Under the pieces are notes generated by a model. That model ran no database searches. It saw nothing but the letters and a program-made list of their open reading frames with translations, and was not told where the DNA came from. From Cheilinus undulatus (Eukaryota; Chordata; Actinopteri; Labriformes; Labridae), in assembly GCF_018320785.1 (NCBI RefSeq), contig NC_054878.1:45255429-45319428 (forward strand): a DNA stretch of 64,000 nucleotides. Direction: 5' to 3'. A program made the position numbers and the translations under genes. This document shows, in pieces, positions 1 through 11,291 of the stretch (position 1 is the first letter of the stretch; each line of letters starts with the position of its first letter).

Positions 1-3000
1 ATTTTCCACTGCTAATGGTAAACTAAAACATGCGTTAATGATGGCAATGAGCCTTTTCTTTCACACTGCTAATGGTAATATAAAACATGCATTCATGCTG
101 GCAATGAGCCTTTTTTTTTCTACTGCTAATGGTAATACAAACAATGCATTCATGCTCGCAGTAAGCCTCTTATTTTCTACTGCAATGGGTAATATAAAAC
201 ATGCATTCATGCTCGCAATGAGCCTTTTTATTTTCCACTGCTAATGGTAAACTAAAACATGCGTTAATGATGGCAATGAGCCTTTTCTTTCACACTGCTA
301 ATGGTAATATAAAACATGCATTCATGCTCATAATGATCCTTTTATTTCCACTGCTAATGGTAATATAAAACATGCATTTAATGCTCGCAGTTAGCCTCTT
401 ATTTTACACTGCTAATGGTAATATAAAACATGTATTCCTGCTGGCATTGAGCCTTTTTGTTTTCCACTGCTAATGGTAATATAAAACAAGCATTCGTGCT
501 GAGTTAGCCTCTTATTTTCAGCTGCTAATGGTAATATAAAACATGCATTCAATGATGGCATTTGGCCTTTTATTTGCCACTGTTAATGGTAATATAAAAC
601 ATGCATTTATGCTTGGAGTTAGCCTCTTATTTTCAGCTGCTAATGGTAATATAAAACATGCATTCAAGCTTGCAATTGGCTTCTTATTTGCCACTGTTAA
701 TGGTAAACTAAAACATGCATTTATGCTTGGAGTTAGCCTCTTATTTTCTACTGCTAATGGTAATATAAAACATGCATTCATGCTCGCAATGAGCCTTTTT
801 ATTTTCCACTGTTAATGGTAAACTAAAACATGCATTTATGCTCGGAGTTAGCCTCTTATTTTCTACTGCTAATGGTAATATAAAACATGCGTTAATGATG
901 GCAATGAGCCTTTTCTTTCACACTGCTAATGGTAATATAAAACATGCATTCAAGCTTGCAATTAGCTTCTTATTTTCCACTGCTAATGGTAAACTAAAAC
1001 ATGAGTTAATGATGGCACTGAGCCTTTTTTTCCACTGCTAATGGTAATATAAAACATGCATTCATGCTCGCAATGAGCCTTTTTTTTTACACTGCTAATT
1101 TTCATATACAACATGCATTAATGATGGCAATGAGCCTTTTTATTTTCCACTGCTAATGGTAATATAAAACATGCATTCATGCTCACAATTAGCCTCTTAT
1201 TTTCTACTGCTAATGGTAATATAAAACAAGCATTCGTGCTCGCAATGAGCCTTTTATTTTCCACTGCTATTGGTAATATAAAACATGCATTCATGCTCAC
1301 AATTAGCCTTTTTATTTCCACTGCTAAGGGTAATATAAAACATGTATTCATGCCCGCAATGAGCCTTTTTTTTTCACTGCTAATGGTAAACTAAAACATG
1401 CGTTAATGATGGCAATGAGCCTTTTCTTTCACACTGCTAATGGTAATATAAAACATGCATTCATGCTCATAATGATCCTTTTTATTTCCACTGCTAAGGG
1501 TAATATAAAACATGTATTAATGCCCGCAATGAGCCTTTTTTTACACTGCTAATGGTAATCAAAAACATGTATTCCTGCTCGCATTGAGCCTTTTTGTTTT
1601 CCACTGCTAATGGTAAACTAAAACATGCATTTATGCTCGCAGTTAGCCTCTTATTTTCTACTGCTAATGGTAATATAAAACATGCGTTAATGATGGCATT
1701 TAGCCTTTTATTTTCCACTGCTAATGGTAATATAAAACAAGCATTCGTGCTCGCAGTTAGCCTCTTATTTTCAGCTGCTAATGGTAATATAAAACATGCA
1801 TTCAAGCTTGCAATTGGCTTCTTATTTGCCACTGTTAATGGTAAACTAAAACATGCATTTATGCTTGGAGTTAGCCTCTTATTTTCTACTGCTAATGGTA
1901 ATATAAAACATGCATTCATGCTCGCAATGAGCCTTTTTATTTTCCACTGTTAATGGTAAACTAAAACATGCATTTATGCTCGGAGTTAGCCTCTTATTTT
2001 CTACTGCTAATGGTAATATAAAACATGCATTCATGCTCGCAATGAGCCTTTTTATTTTCCACTGTTAATGGTAAACTAAAACATGCATTTATGCTCGGAG
2101 TTAGCCTCTTATTTTCTACTGCTAATGGTAATATAAAACATGCGTTAATGATGGCAATGAGCCTTTTCTTTCACACTGCTAATGGTAATATAAAACATGC
2201 ATTCAAGCTTGCAATTAGCTTCTTATTTGCCACTGTTAATGGTAAACTAAAACATGCATTTATGCTCGGAGTTAGCCTCTTATTTTCTACTGCTAATGGT
2301 AATATAAAACATGTATTCATGCCCGCAATGAGCCTTTTTTTTTCACTGCTAATGGTAAACTAAAACATGCGTTAATGATGGCAATGAGCCTTTTCTTTCA
2401 CACTGCTAATGGTAATATAAAACATGCATTCATGCTCATAATGATCCTTTTTATTTCCACTGCTAAGGGTAATATAAAACATGTATTAATGCCCGCAATG
2501 AGCCTTTTTTTACACTGCTAATGGTAATCAAAAACATGTATTCCTGCTCGCATTGAGCCTTTTTGTTTTCCACTGCTAATGGTAAACTAAAACATGCATT
2601 TATGCTCGCATGAGTTTTTCTACTGCTAATGGTAATATAAAACATGCGTTAATGATCGCAATGAGCAATTTATTTCACACTGCAAAAGGTAAAATAAAAC
2701 ATGCATTCATGCTCATAATGAGCCTTTTTATTTTCCACTGCTAATGGTAATATAAAACATGCATTCAAGCTTGCAATTGGCTTCTTATTTGCCACTGTTA
2801 ATGGTAAACTAAAACATGCATTTATGCTTGGAGTTAGCCTCTTATTTTCTACTGCTAATGGTAATATAAAACATGCATTCATGCTCGCAATGAGCCTTTT
2901 TATTTTCCACTGTTAATGGTAAACTAAAACATGCATTTATGCTCGGAGTTAGCCTCTTATTTTCTACTGCTAATGGTAATATAAAACATGCATTCATGCT

Positions 3001-5640
3001 CGCAATGAGCCTTTTTATTTTCCACTGTTAATGGTAAACTAAAACATGCATTTATGCTCGGAGTTAGCCTCTTATTTTCTACTGCTAATGGTAATATAAA
3101 ACATGCGTTAATGATGGCAATGAGCCTTTTCTTTCACACTGCTAATGGTAATATAAAACATGCATTCAAGCTTGCAATTAGCTTCTTATTTGCCACTGTT
3201 AATGGTAAACTAAAACATGCATTCGTGCTCGCAATGAGCCTTTTTTTTTACACTGCTAATTTTCATATACAACATGCATTAATGATGGCAATGAGCCTTT
3301 TTATTTTCCACTGCTAATGGTAATATAAAACATGCATTCATGCTCGCAATGAGCCTTTTTTTTTACACTGCTAATTTTCATATACAACATGCATTAATGA
3401 TGGCAATGAGCCTTTTTATTTTCCACTGCTAATGGTAATATAAAACATGCATTCATGCTCACAATTAGCCTCTTATTTTCTACTGCTAATGGTAATATAA
3501 AACAAGCATTCGTGCTCGCAATGAGCCTTTTATTTTCCACTGCTATTGGTAATATAAAACATGCATTCATGCTCACAATTAGCCTTTTTATTTCCACTGC
3601 TAAGGGTAATATAAAACATGTATTCATGCCCGCAATGAGCCTTTTTTTTTCACTGCTAATGGTAAACTAAAACATGCATTTATGCTCGCAGTTAGCCTCT
3701 TATTTTCTACTGCTAATGGTAATATAAAACATGCGTTAATGATGGCATTTAGCCTTTTATTTTCTACTGCTAATGGTAATATATAACATGCATTCATACT
3801 CATATTGAGCCTTTTATTTCCACTGCTAAGGGTAATTTAAAACATGCATTCATGCTCACGATGAGCCCTTTTATTTTCCACTGCTAATGGTAATATAAAA
3901 CATGCATTAATGATGACAATGAGCCTTTTATTTTCCACTGCTAATCGTAATATAAAACATGCATTCATGCTGGCAATGAGCCTTTTTTTTTCTACTGCTA
4001 ATGGTAATACAAACAATGCATTCATGCTCGCAGTAAGCCTCTTATTTTCTACTGCAATGGGTAATATAAAACATGCATTCATGCTCGCAATGAGCCTTTT
4101 TATTTTCCACTGCTAATGGTAAACTAAAACATGCGTTAATGATGGCAATGAGCCTTTTCTTTCACACTGCTAATGGTAATATAAAACATGCATTCATGCT
4201 CGTAATGAGCCTTTTTATTTCCACTGCTAAGGGTAATATAAAACATGTATTAATGCTCGCACTGAGCCTTTTTATTTCCACTGCTAATGGTAATATAAAA
4301 CATGTAATCATGCTCATAATGATCCTTTTTATTTCCACTGCTAAGGGTAATATAAAACATGTATTCATGCCCGCAATGAGCCTTTTTTTTTCACTGCTAA
4401 TGATAATCAAAAACATGTATTCCTGCTCGCATTGAGCCTTTTTATTTTCCATCGCTAATGGTAAACTAAAACATGCATTTATGCTCGCAGTTAGCCTCTT
4501 ATTTTCTACTGCTAATGGTAATATAAAACATGCGTTAATGATGGCATTTAGCCTTTTTATTTTCCACTGCTAATGGTAAACTAAAACATGCATTTATGCT
4601 CGCAGTTAGCCTCTTATTTTCCACTGCTAATGGTAATATAAAACACACATTCATGCTCACAATGAGCCCTTTTATTTTCAGCTGCTAATGGTAATATAAA
4701 ACACACATTCATGCTGAAAATGAGCCCTTTTATTTTCCACTGCTAATGGTAATACAAACAATGCATTCATGCTCGCAGTTAGCCTCTTATTTTCTACTGC
4801 TTATGGTAAAGTAAAACATGCATTCATGCTCGCAATGAGCCTTTTATTTTCCACTGCTAATGGTAATATAAAACATGCATTCATGCTCGCAATGAGCCTT
4901 TTTATTTTCCACTGCTAATGGTAAACTAAAACATGCGTTAATGATGGCAATGAGCCTCTTTTTTTCCACTGCTAATGGTAATATAAAACATGCATTAATG
5001 ATGACAATGAGCCTTTTATTTTCCACTGCTAATGGTAATATAAAACATGCATTCATGCTCGCAATTAGCCTCTTATTTTCTACTGCTAATGGTAAACTAA
5101 AACATGCATTCATGCTCACAATGAGCCTTTTATTTCCACTGCTAATGGTAATATAAAACATGCATTCATGCTCACAATGAGCCTTTTTCTTTTCCACTGC
5201 TAATGGTAATATAAAACATGCATTCAAGCTTGCAATTGGCTTCTTATTTGCCACTGTTAATGGTAAACTAAAACATGCATTCATGCTCGCAATTAGCCTC
5301 TTATTTTCTACTGCTAATGGTAAACTAAAACATGCATTCATGCCCGCTATGAGCCTTTTTATTTTACACTGCTAATGGTAACATAAAACATGCATTATTG
5401 ATGGCACTGAGCCTTTTATTTTACACTGCTAATTTTCATATACAACATGCATTCATGCTCACAATGAGCCTTTTATTTCCACTGCTAATGGTAATATAAA
5501 ACATGCATTCATGCTCACAATGAGCCTCTTTATTTTACACTGCTAATGGTAATCTAAAACATGCATTCATGCTCATAATGATCCTTTTTATTTTCCACTG
5601 TTAATGGTAATAGAAAACATGCATTAATGATGGCAATAAG
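1..5640. repeat. 57/58-bp AT-rich satellite array, about 99 units
   Basis: The stretch is built from a unit of 57 or 58 bp recognisable by 'ctgctaatggtaatataaaa' followed by a catgcattcatgctcgcaatgagcc core and a T-rich run. Successive anchors near 8, 66, 123, 180 and 238 are 57-58 bp apart. At least two unit subtypes alternate, one with 'ggtaatataaaa' and one with 'ggtaaactaaaa'. Long blocks recur: 1118-1394 matches 3394-3670 (offset 2276) and about 75-244 matches 3947-4116 (offset 3872), so there is higher-order amplification. Since 57 is 19 codons, several frames stay open on both strands. That follows from the period and is not evidence of coding. The array starts before the window. Confidence 0.95.
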
Positions 5641-6905
5641 CCACCCAAAAATGGTTGCTCCAGCCTCCGGGTCCTCCTCCACCCAAAACGGGTTGCTCTG
5701 GCCTCCGGGTCCTCCTCCACCCAAAAAGGATTGCTCCAGCCTCCGGGTCCTCCTCCACCCAGAAAGGGTTCCTCCGGCCTCCGGGTCCTCCTTCACCCAA
5801 AAAGGATTGCTCCGGCCTCCGGGTCCTCCTCCACCCAAAAAGGTTTCCTCTGGCCTCCGGGTCCTCCTCCACCCAGAAAGGGTTCCTCTGGCCTCCGGGT
5901 CCTCATCCACCCAAAAAGGGGTGCCTTTGGCCTTCGGGTCCTCCTCCCCCCAAAAAGGGTTCCTCCGCCTTCCAGGTCCTCCTCCACCCAAAAAGGATTG
6001 CTCCGGCCTCCGGGTCCTCCTCCACCCAAAAAGGATTGCTCCGGCCTCCGGGTCCTCCTCCACCCAAAAATGTTTCCTCCGGCCTCCGGGTCCTCCTCCA
6101 CCCAAAAAGGTTTCCTCTGGCCTCCGGGTCCTCATCCACCCAAAAAGGTGTGCCTTTGGCCTTCGGGTCCTCCTCCACCCAAAAAGGGTTCCTCCGCCTT
6201 CCAGGTCCTCCTCCACCCAAAAAGGGGTTCCTCCGCCTTCCGGGTCCTCCTCCACCCAAAAAGGGGTTCCTCTGGCCTCCGGGTCCTCATCCACCCAAAA
6301 AGGGGTGCCTCTGCCCTCCGCGTCCTCCTCCACCCAAAAAGGGTTGCTCTGGCCTCAGGGCTCACCTCCTAGCCTAGAAAGTTCCTCCGGCCTCCGGGTC
6401 CTCCTCCACCCAAAAAGGTTTCCTCTGGCGTCCGGGTCCTCATCCCCCCATAAAGGGGTGCCTTTGGCCTTCGGGTCCTCCTCCACCCAAAAAGGGTTCC
6501 TCCGGCTTCCAGGTCCTCATCCACCCAAAAAGGGTTGCTCCGGCCTCCGGGTCCTCCTCCACCCAAAAAGGGGTTCCTTCGGCCTCCGGGTCCTCATCCA
6601 CCCAAAAAGGGGTGCCTCCGCCCTCCGGGTCCTCCTCCACCCAAAAAGGGGTGCCTTTGGCCTCCGGGTCCTCCTTCACCAAAAAAAGGGTTTCCTCCGG
6701 CCTCCGGGTCCTCTCCTACCTTACAGAAAGTTCCTCCGGCTTCCAAGTCCCCCTCCCTCCTACACTGTGTTCCTCCGGCCTCCGGGTCGTCCTCTACCCT
6801 AAAAAGGGTTCCTCTGGCTTCCAGGTCCCCCTCCATCCTAAAAGGTTTCCTTCGGCCCCCGGGCTCTCCTCCACCCTATAAATTGGTTCCTTTGGCCTCC
6901 GGTTC
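5641..6905. repeat. 38-bp GC-rich minisatellite, about 33 units
   Basis: Tandem units of about 38 bp of the type 'cctccgggtcctcctccacc' plus 'caaaaagg' plus a variable 'gttgctccgg/gtttcctctgg' end. Units differ by a few substitutions and by 1-bp changes in the A and G runs. Divergence rises toward the right edge (after about 6700). The unit has no stop codon on the strand read, so long proline- or glycine-rich frames appear in every phase; I do not call them genes. Base composition contrasts sharply with the AT-rich 57-bp array to the left. Confidence 0.95.
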
Positions 6906-6990
6906 CTTTTATTTGACTCTGCTAATGGTAGTACTGTTAACAAGCATTCATGCGGGAAATGGGCCCGTCATTTCACTCTGCATATGGCAA
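6906..6990. repeat. Decayed 57-bp satellite units right of the 38-bp block
   Basis: Text such as 'ttttatttgactctgctaatggta', then 'aagcattcatgc' and 'catttcactctgcatatggc', is recognisably the 57-bp unit with many substitutions. These units lie on the far side of the 38-bp minisatellite, so the minisatellite sits inside or at the edge of the older 57-bp array. Confidence 0.7.
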
Positions 6991-7084
6991 TGTTTTTAGT
7001 GTTTAGCTGTGAATTAGAATTAACAACCTGACTGATCTTTACTTTGACCCACAATCAGAGGACCTCACTGGCTGGTCTTGTGTT

Positions 7085-7335
7085 GGTGTCCAGGTTGATG
7101 GTTCATGTGACCTGTTGGTCCACTCCCACTCTTCAGAGGGTTTCGTGGCCTGTTGGTCCACTACCTCTCTTTAGAGGTTTCCTTGACCTGTTTGTCCACC
7201 TGTGCCCCTCAGGGGGTTCCTTGACCTGTGAGTTTACCTCCACCCTACAGCGCGTTCTTTTGCTAGGAGGGTTCACCTCCATCCTTCAGGGGGTTCCCCT
7301 GGCCTTTTGCTACACTTCTATCCTGCAGCAGGTAG
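7085..7335. repeat. Highly diverged 38-bp units
   Basis: Imperfect units of about 38 bp, for example 'gacctgttggtccactccca' plus 'ctcttcagagggtttc', keep the spacing and the 'tccac-ct..cag.gggtt' skeleton of the neighbouring minisatellite but are far more diverged. They look like old, non-homogenised copies. About six units can be followed. Confidence 0.6.
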
Positions 7336-7639
7336 GTCACCATCACCAGGGGAGTCAAGTTTATTCAGTTCATACATGCTGCATGGTTCATCACTTACAA
7401 CAACCACAATAAATAACAAGAAAACGAAAAAGCAAAACCGCAAAATAGAAAATTCCTCAATCAATTTAAACTAAATTCAAATGAAATACTCAAAAAATCT
7501 GTTCTTAATGAAAAAACAAAGACAAACTTTTCAAGGTTCAAAGAGTGTGTTCAATATCAATGAAAAAAGCTGTATTTCATATAACCAAAAAACCAGTACA
7601 AAACATAAAATGTGTTAAACACAATTATAGAAAGAATCA

Positions 7640-7965
7640 AAGGATAACAATGTTCTTCCAAAAGAAACCAACAACTGAACAACAAAATTCAAAGTGCTGA
7701 CATCAGTCATGTGGGTAAAATACTTTAAGGAAACAATGAAACAACAGCAAAACAATATTCTCAAAGTGCCTTCAAGGAAGTATGGACCAACTATGGAACA
7801 ACGAAAAACAAAACAATATTCTCAAAGAGCTTTCAAGGAAATATGGACCAACAATGGAACAACAAAATTCACATTGCTCTAAGGACAATATCACATCATT
7901 GGCACGTTTTTCAAGGAAACTATAGAACAGCAACGACAACATTCACAAGGTGCTCTGGAAGGAAC
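7640..7965. repeat. Short tandem repeat, about 61-bp unit
   Basis: Two near-identical units start close to 7749 and 7810, each beginning 'aaaacaatattctcaaag' and containing 'tcaaggaa.tatggaccaac'. More diverged units flank them ('caaaattcaaagtgc', 'ttttcaaggaaactatagaac'). The surrounding 7340-8200 is AT-rich and shows no gene. Confidence 0.6.
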
Positions 7966-8202
7966 TACAGCCTAACACTGAGGAAGAATTGTGACAACCA
8001 ACAAAGCATCAGACCTTGTTTTGATCGCTCCTACACAGCCACCCAGCAATCTGAAGATAACGAAATGATGATGAAGACTACGATAAGACCCAGAAGCCAT
8101 TGCATATACTGATAACTTGTCTTGTTTATGTGTGTACTGTAATGGTTGTGTTTGCAGTCCTTTGTGTATTTGTATCTCTCTCTCTCTGTTGGTCTTAAGA
8201 AG

Positions 8203-8244
8203 TTGCCAAAATGCCCAGTGCTGCAGAATTGGGCATTTTGGCAA
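8203..8244. repeat. Inverted repeat, 15-bp stem and 12-nt loop
   Basis: The left arm ttgccaaaatgccca (8203-8217) is the exact reverse complement of tgggcattttggcaa (8230-8244). The loop is gtgctgcagaat. It could be the remnant of a small palindromic element or a transcribed hairpin. No flanking target duplication is evident. Confidence 0.75.
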
Positions 8245-8249
8245 AAATT

Positions 8250-8929
8250 TCAGGGACGCGCTCCTGCTGTTTTAAATCATGGCATCTACAAGGAGATGGT
8301 CTTTGGTTCCTCCATCCACATGAGAAGTTGAGCCAGGCATCCTCATGCTGGGGACCATAGCGGAAGGTAAGAGGAAGTTGGGATTTAACACACTCATGTC
8401 ATGTTTCACGGGTGTCAAGAGTGTGTGAACCCTTGCCTACAACTGAACTTATTTCTTCTCCTCTTACCCAGTGTTCATCCTATAAGAAGACCTTGATGCC
8501 CTCCATCTCCGATGGGATGCTGAGCCAGAATTCAGATTGAGTTGTCAACTAACCACCGGATACCTGAAGCCATTGGAGGCCAGAGCTGCTCTGACGTAGA
8601 TCCGACAGCAACAAGTGCTTGCAGGTGAGCATCACATTCTGCTTTTTAAGTCGTATTTTTAGGCCTCAACTGTTATTCTTAATGTTGTGAGGTTGCACTC
8701 TTGGTGGGAAATGTTGGCGTACTGCTGTTTTTTGAGATTTTGACTAAATCTTAAGAAAGCTGAGTGTAATTTTCCATTACTTTACCCCCCAAACCAGATA
8801 AAAACGTTTTAACCTTCTCTTTTAATGTTTTTAATCTTTTATGAAAGTACTGATTTCAATCATCACTTGGGAAACTGAATACTAAATGGAACTCTTAAAG
8901 GGATCCATAAATCTACAATTTCCATTCTT
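8250..8929. other. Gene-free stretch, nothing recognised
   Basis: No ORF or family signature is recognisable. Splice-like motifs occur (gt after 8368, cag at about 8471, gt after 8625, cag at 8935), but nothing coding joins them. Confidence 0.5.
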
Positions 8930-9640
8930 TTACAGGTCCTGCCAGTATCAGCCCTGACTCCTGAAGGACTGTGCAAACTGCAAGAGGCTTCTGGTCATCT
9001 TCAACCTGAGCCTGAGTCTGGAGAGGATCCTGAATTTGTAGAAGATTTCCTGCATGGTTCCAGTCCTGAAGACGTTGCACCTCAGGGAGGTGAACCACTT
9101 CAGACCCTCGCCTTTCATCTGATGAAGTCCATGGAGGAGATCAACCTTGGCACACCTGTCCCCTGGTGAGCTTGAGCCTGGACCCCCTGCAGCTTACCTA
9201 CCAGCCAGACATCAGGGTAGACAACGCCGTCGTCTACCTGCTGCACAGGTCCCTGGTTCACCTGGAGAACCCCAGCAGTCCTGTGAGGGTCATGTTCTTT
9301 GACTGCTCCAGTGGAGTACAGGCAGAGACTGGACATTAAGAGGGTGGAGATGTACAGATACCTGGGTGCTGGACTGGTCACACCTGCACCTGCTGAGGAG
9401 ACAGAGGTCCTTCGGAGCGTGCTGGACTCTTGTTACGGACAATTTACGATAGTGTGATGGTGTCTGCTCTCCTTTATGCAGTGGTTGGCTGTGGAGGAGG
9501 GAGCACAGAAAAAGTCTAAACTCGTCAGGAGGGGCAGGTGTGTCCTGGACTGTTCCCTGGACTCTAAGGAGGATGTTGGCCAAGCTGGCATCCATCATGG
9601 ACAACCCCTCTCACCCTCTGCATAACACTGTTAGGGCCTG
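8930..9640 (+). mobile_element. Non-LTR retrotransposon reverse-transcriptase remnant, internally deleted
   Basis: Read through several frameshifts, the + strand gives classic fish LINE RT phrases in the right order: 'IFNLSLS' near 9000, 'YQPDIRVDNAVVYLLHRSL' from about 9195, 'VMFFDCSSG' near 9295, 'YRYLG' near 9357, 'SALLYAVV' near 9465 and 'MLAKLASIMDNPSHPLHNTV' from 9571. The part between 'MFFDCSSG' and 'YRYLG', where the catalytic (F/Y)ADD box lies in this family, is missing, so the copy carries an internal deletion as well as a 5' truncation at about 8930. I cannot assign the clade firmly. It is non-functional. Confidence 0.8.
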
Positions 9641-10873
9641 AGCAGCCCCTTCAGCCCAAGACTGTTACACCGTCCCTTTAAAGGGTACGAGATCATTCAA
9701 GCCAGGGACAGGCAACTTTGGTTACCAACAGGGCCGCATAAATTCTGTTTTTTTCCTTCCTGAGGGCAATGTTGTTTTAAATTGTCAGATAGGACTGTTG
9801 TAACAACTTATTACCAGGGTTTTTGAGATTAATTGCAAGTAATTACTGCATTATTATTTTAATCCAGAGTAATCTCAGAACTGTCTCTTTCATTACACTT
9901 TGGCTCAGCCGCTTCGTCTACCTACAGCCACAGTTATGAAAAATACGTGGATCACTGATCCTCTTTTTTTTTTTTTTTACTTCCCTTTTAAAAACTCAGA
10001 CAGCTCAGTCATCTGCACCTTACATTATCAAATGTTTACTTTACCTTCACCTGGAATTTAAATTGTAATTAATGTGATTAAACATGATGTGATTAATTGC
10101 AGTTAACTGCAGGGATTATGAGATTAATCCCAAATAAAAATGTTGATCATTTGACAGCCCTACTTACAAATATTTCATCAAATTTACTGAACCAGCATTT
10201 ATGTTTTAAAAGCTCAAATGCAAACAGAAAATCTTATTGAGTTAACAAAATAAAACAGGATTTCAGCTTCTTCTTAAATGGCATGATCAGTTTTTGCTAC
10301 AGTATCTTTTACCTGCCTTGCAGGTTACAAATAACTAAAGGATGGCTTTCTTTAAAGTGACTGCTATGTCTATAAAAACTAATAAAGCAAACTGCCCATC
10401 CAAAGTCCAAAAGTACAAATAAGGCTTAATGTAAACAAATCAAACTTCCAGCCCAAGTGACTGAACAATAGATTAGAATTTCTTTAAATTGCAGTGCAGG
10501 AACATGAACATGTCATGTTCTGGTGTGAGGCTGGCTCTTTTCTTTGAGTAATGAACTGCAAGTACAGATGAGTTTTTACCGGCCAGTATTTGATTTTACC
10601 AATATCAAAACAATAATACGAAACAATTGAATTTCCGTGTCGACTAATTTTTAGAGTCGACATAAACGATTATGGCGACTAATCTTTGCAGCCCTAGATT
10701 TATCCACCCTTTTCATCCTGATTTCTCCACTCTAGATTTTAAGTTGATTAGGGACCTGGGTTCTGAGCAGGTTCGGGTGACGGCCGTCAGGTCCATCAAC
10801 GACTGTGAGGTTCCCTGGGTTTGTAAAGTTAAAATGTTTCTTTTATGATTCTAGAAGAATCAAAAGGGTGGAG
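9641..10873. other. Gene-free; remnants of hAT-like ends
   Basis: No gene is visible. The motif 'catttgacagccctac' near 10150 and the block 'gtcgactaatttttagagtcgac' to 'tttgcagccctag' (about 10636-10696) resemble right ends of old hAT-type elements (terminal CAGGGCTG), but partner ends are not clear. A T run lies at 9964-9978. Confidence 0.4.
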
Positions 10874-11291
10874 TGGTATAAGGTACACATTGTTTGTGAC
10901 ATTATTTCTGATTAGTCTGCATGACTTTGCAATTTGTAATTAGCTGTATAATTCAGGAAGTTCTCATGTAATGAACAAAGGGTAACTCAAACCTGATGAG
11001 ATCATGTATCATGTCATATCTTTTATTGCCTGTAACTCTGGACAGAGTACCCTGCTATGTGTAAAACTTGCCTTTTTTGTCACACTGTATATAAACTCAT
11101 GCCCCCCTGCAACAAATCAGAGAGAATCATTGAAACAGGCACTTGTTTGCCGGTTCTCTTTCTCTTCCCTCTGAATCAGAGCTGTTGGCAGGGCCAACAC
11201 TCGCATGTGGGACCCCACATGGGCAGGCCCCATACTCGATAGTTATCTAGCTAGATTAAAGTATTGCAAAAAATACAGTCTGTTCCCTTCA
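10874..11291 (+). mobile_element. Possible solo LTR of an endogenous retroelement
   Basis: A purine-rich tract with 'aaaagggtggag' (10862-10873) is followed directly by TG. Further on come a TATA-like 'tgtatataaactc' near 11086, a possible ATTAAA signal near 11254, and a CA end near 11291. This order is that of a polypurine tract followed by a 3' LTR of about 418 bp. No gag, pol or env is recognisable upstream, and no second LTR is in the window, so the call is an inference. Confidence 0.35.

Noticed and set aside
38..5341. Long open frames on both strands coding for repeated 'SLLFSTANGNIKHAFMLAM'-like 19-residue units
   Set aside because: The satellite period is 57 bp, a multiple of three, so frames stay open automatically; units drift to 58 bp and break frames, and no start context or promoter is seen.
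1..6905. CRISPR-like regular repetition
   Set aside because: Units are contiguous without unique spacers, and the setting is a vertebrate genome.
5554..6999. Proline- or glycine-rich ORFs up to 391 codons
   Set aside because: They occur in all phases of a stop-poor 38-bp tandem repeat on both strands; this is a composition effect.
8369..8935. Splice-like signals (donors after 8368 and 8625, acceptors at 8471 and 8935) suggesting a spliced upstream gene
   Set aside because: The supposed exons have no coding content, and the segment after 8935 is a truncated LINE; LINE similarity seems to reach the acceptor by chance.
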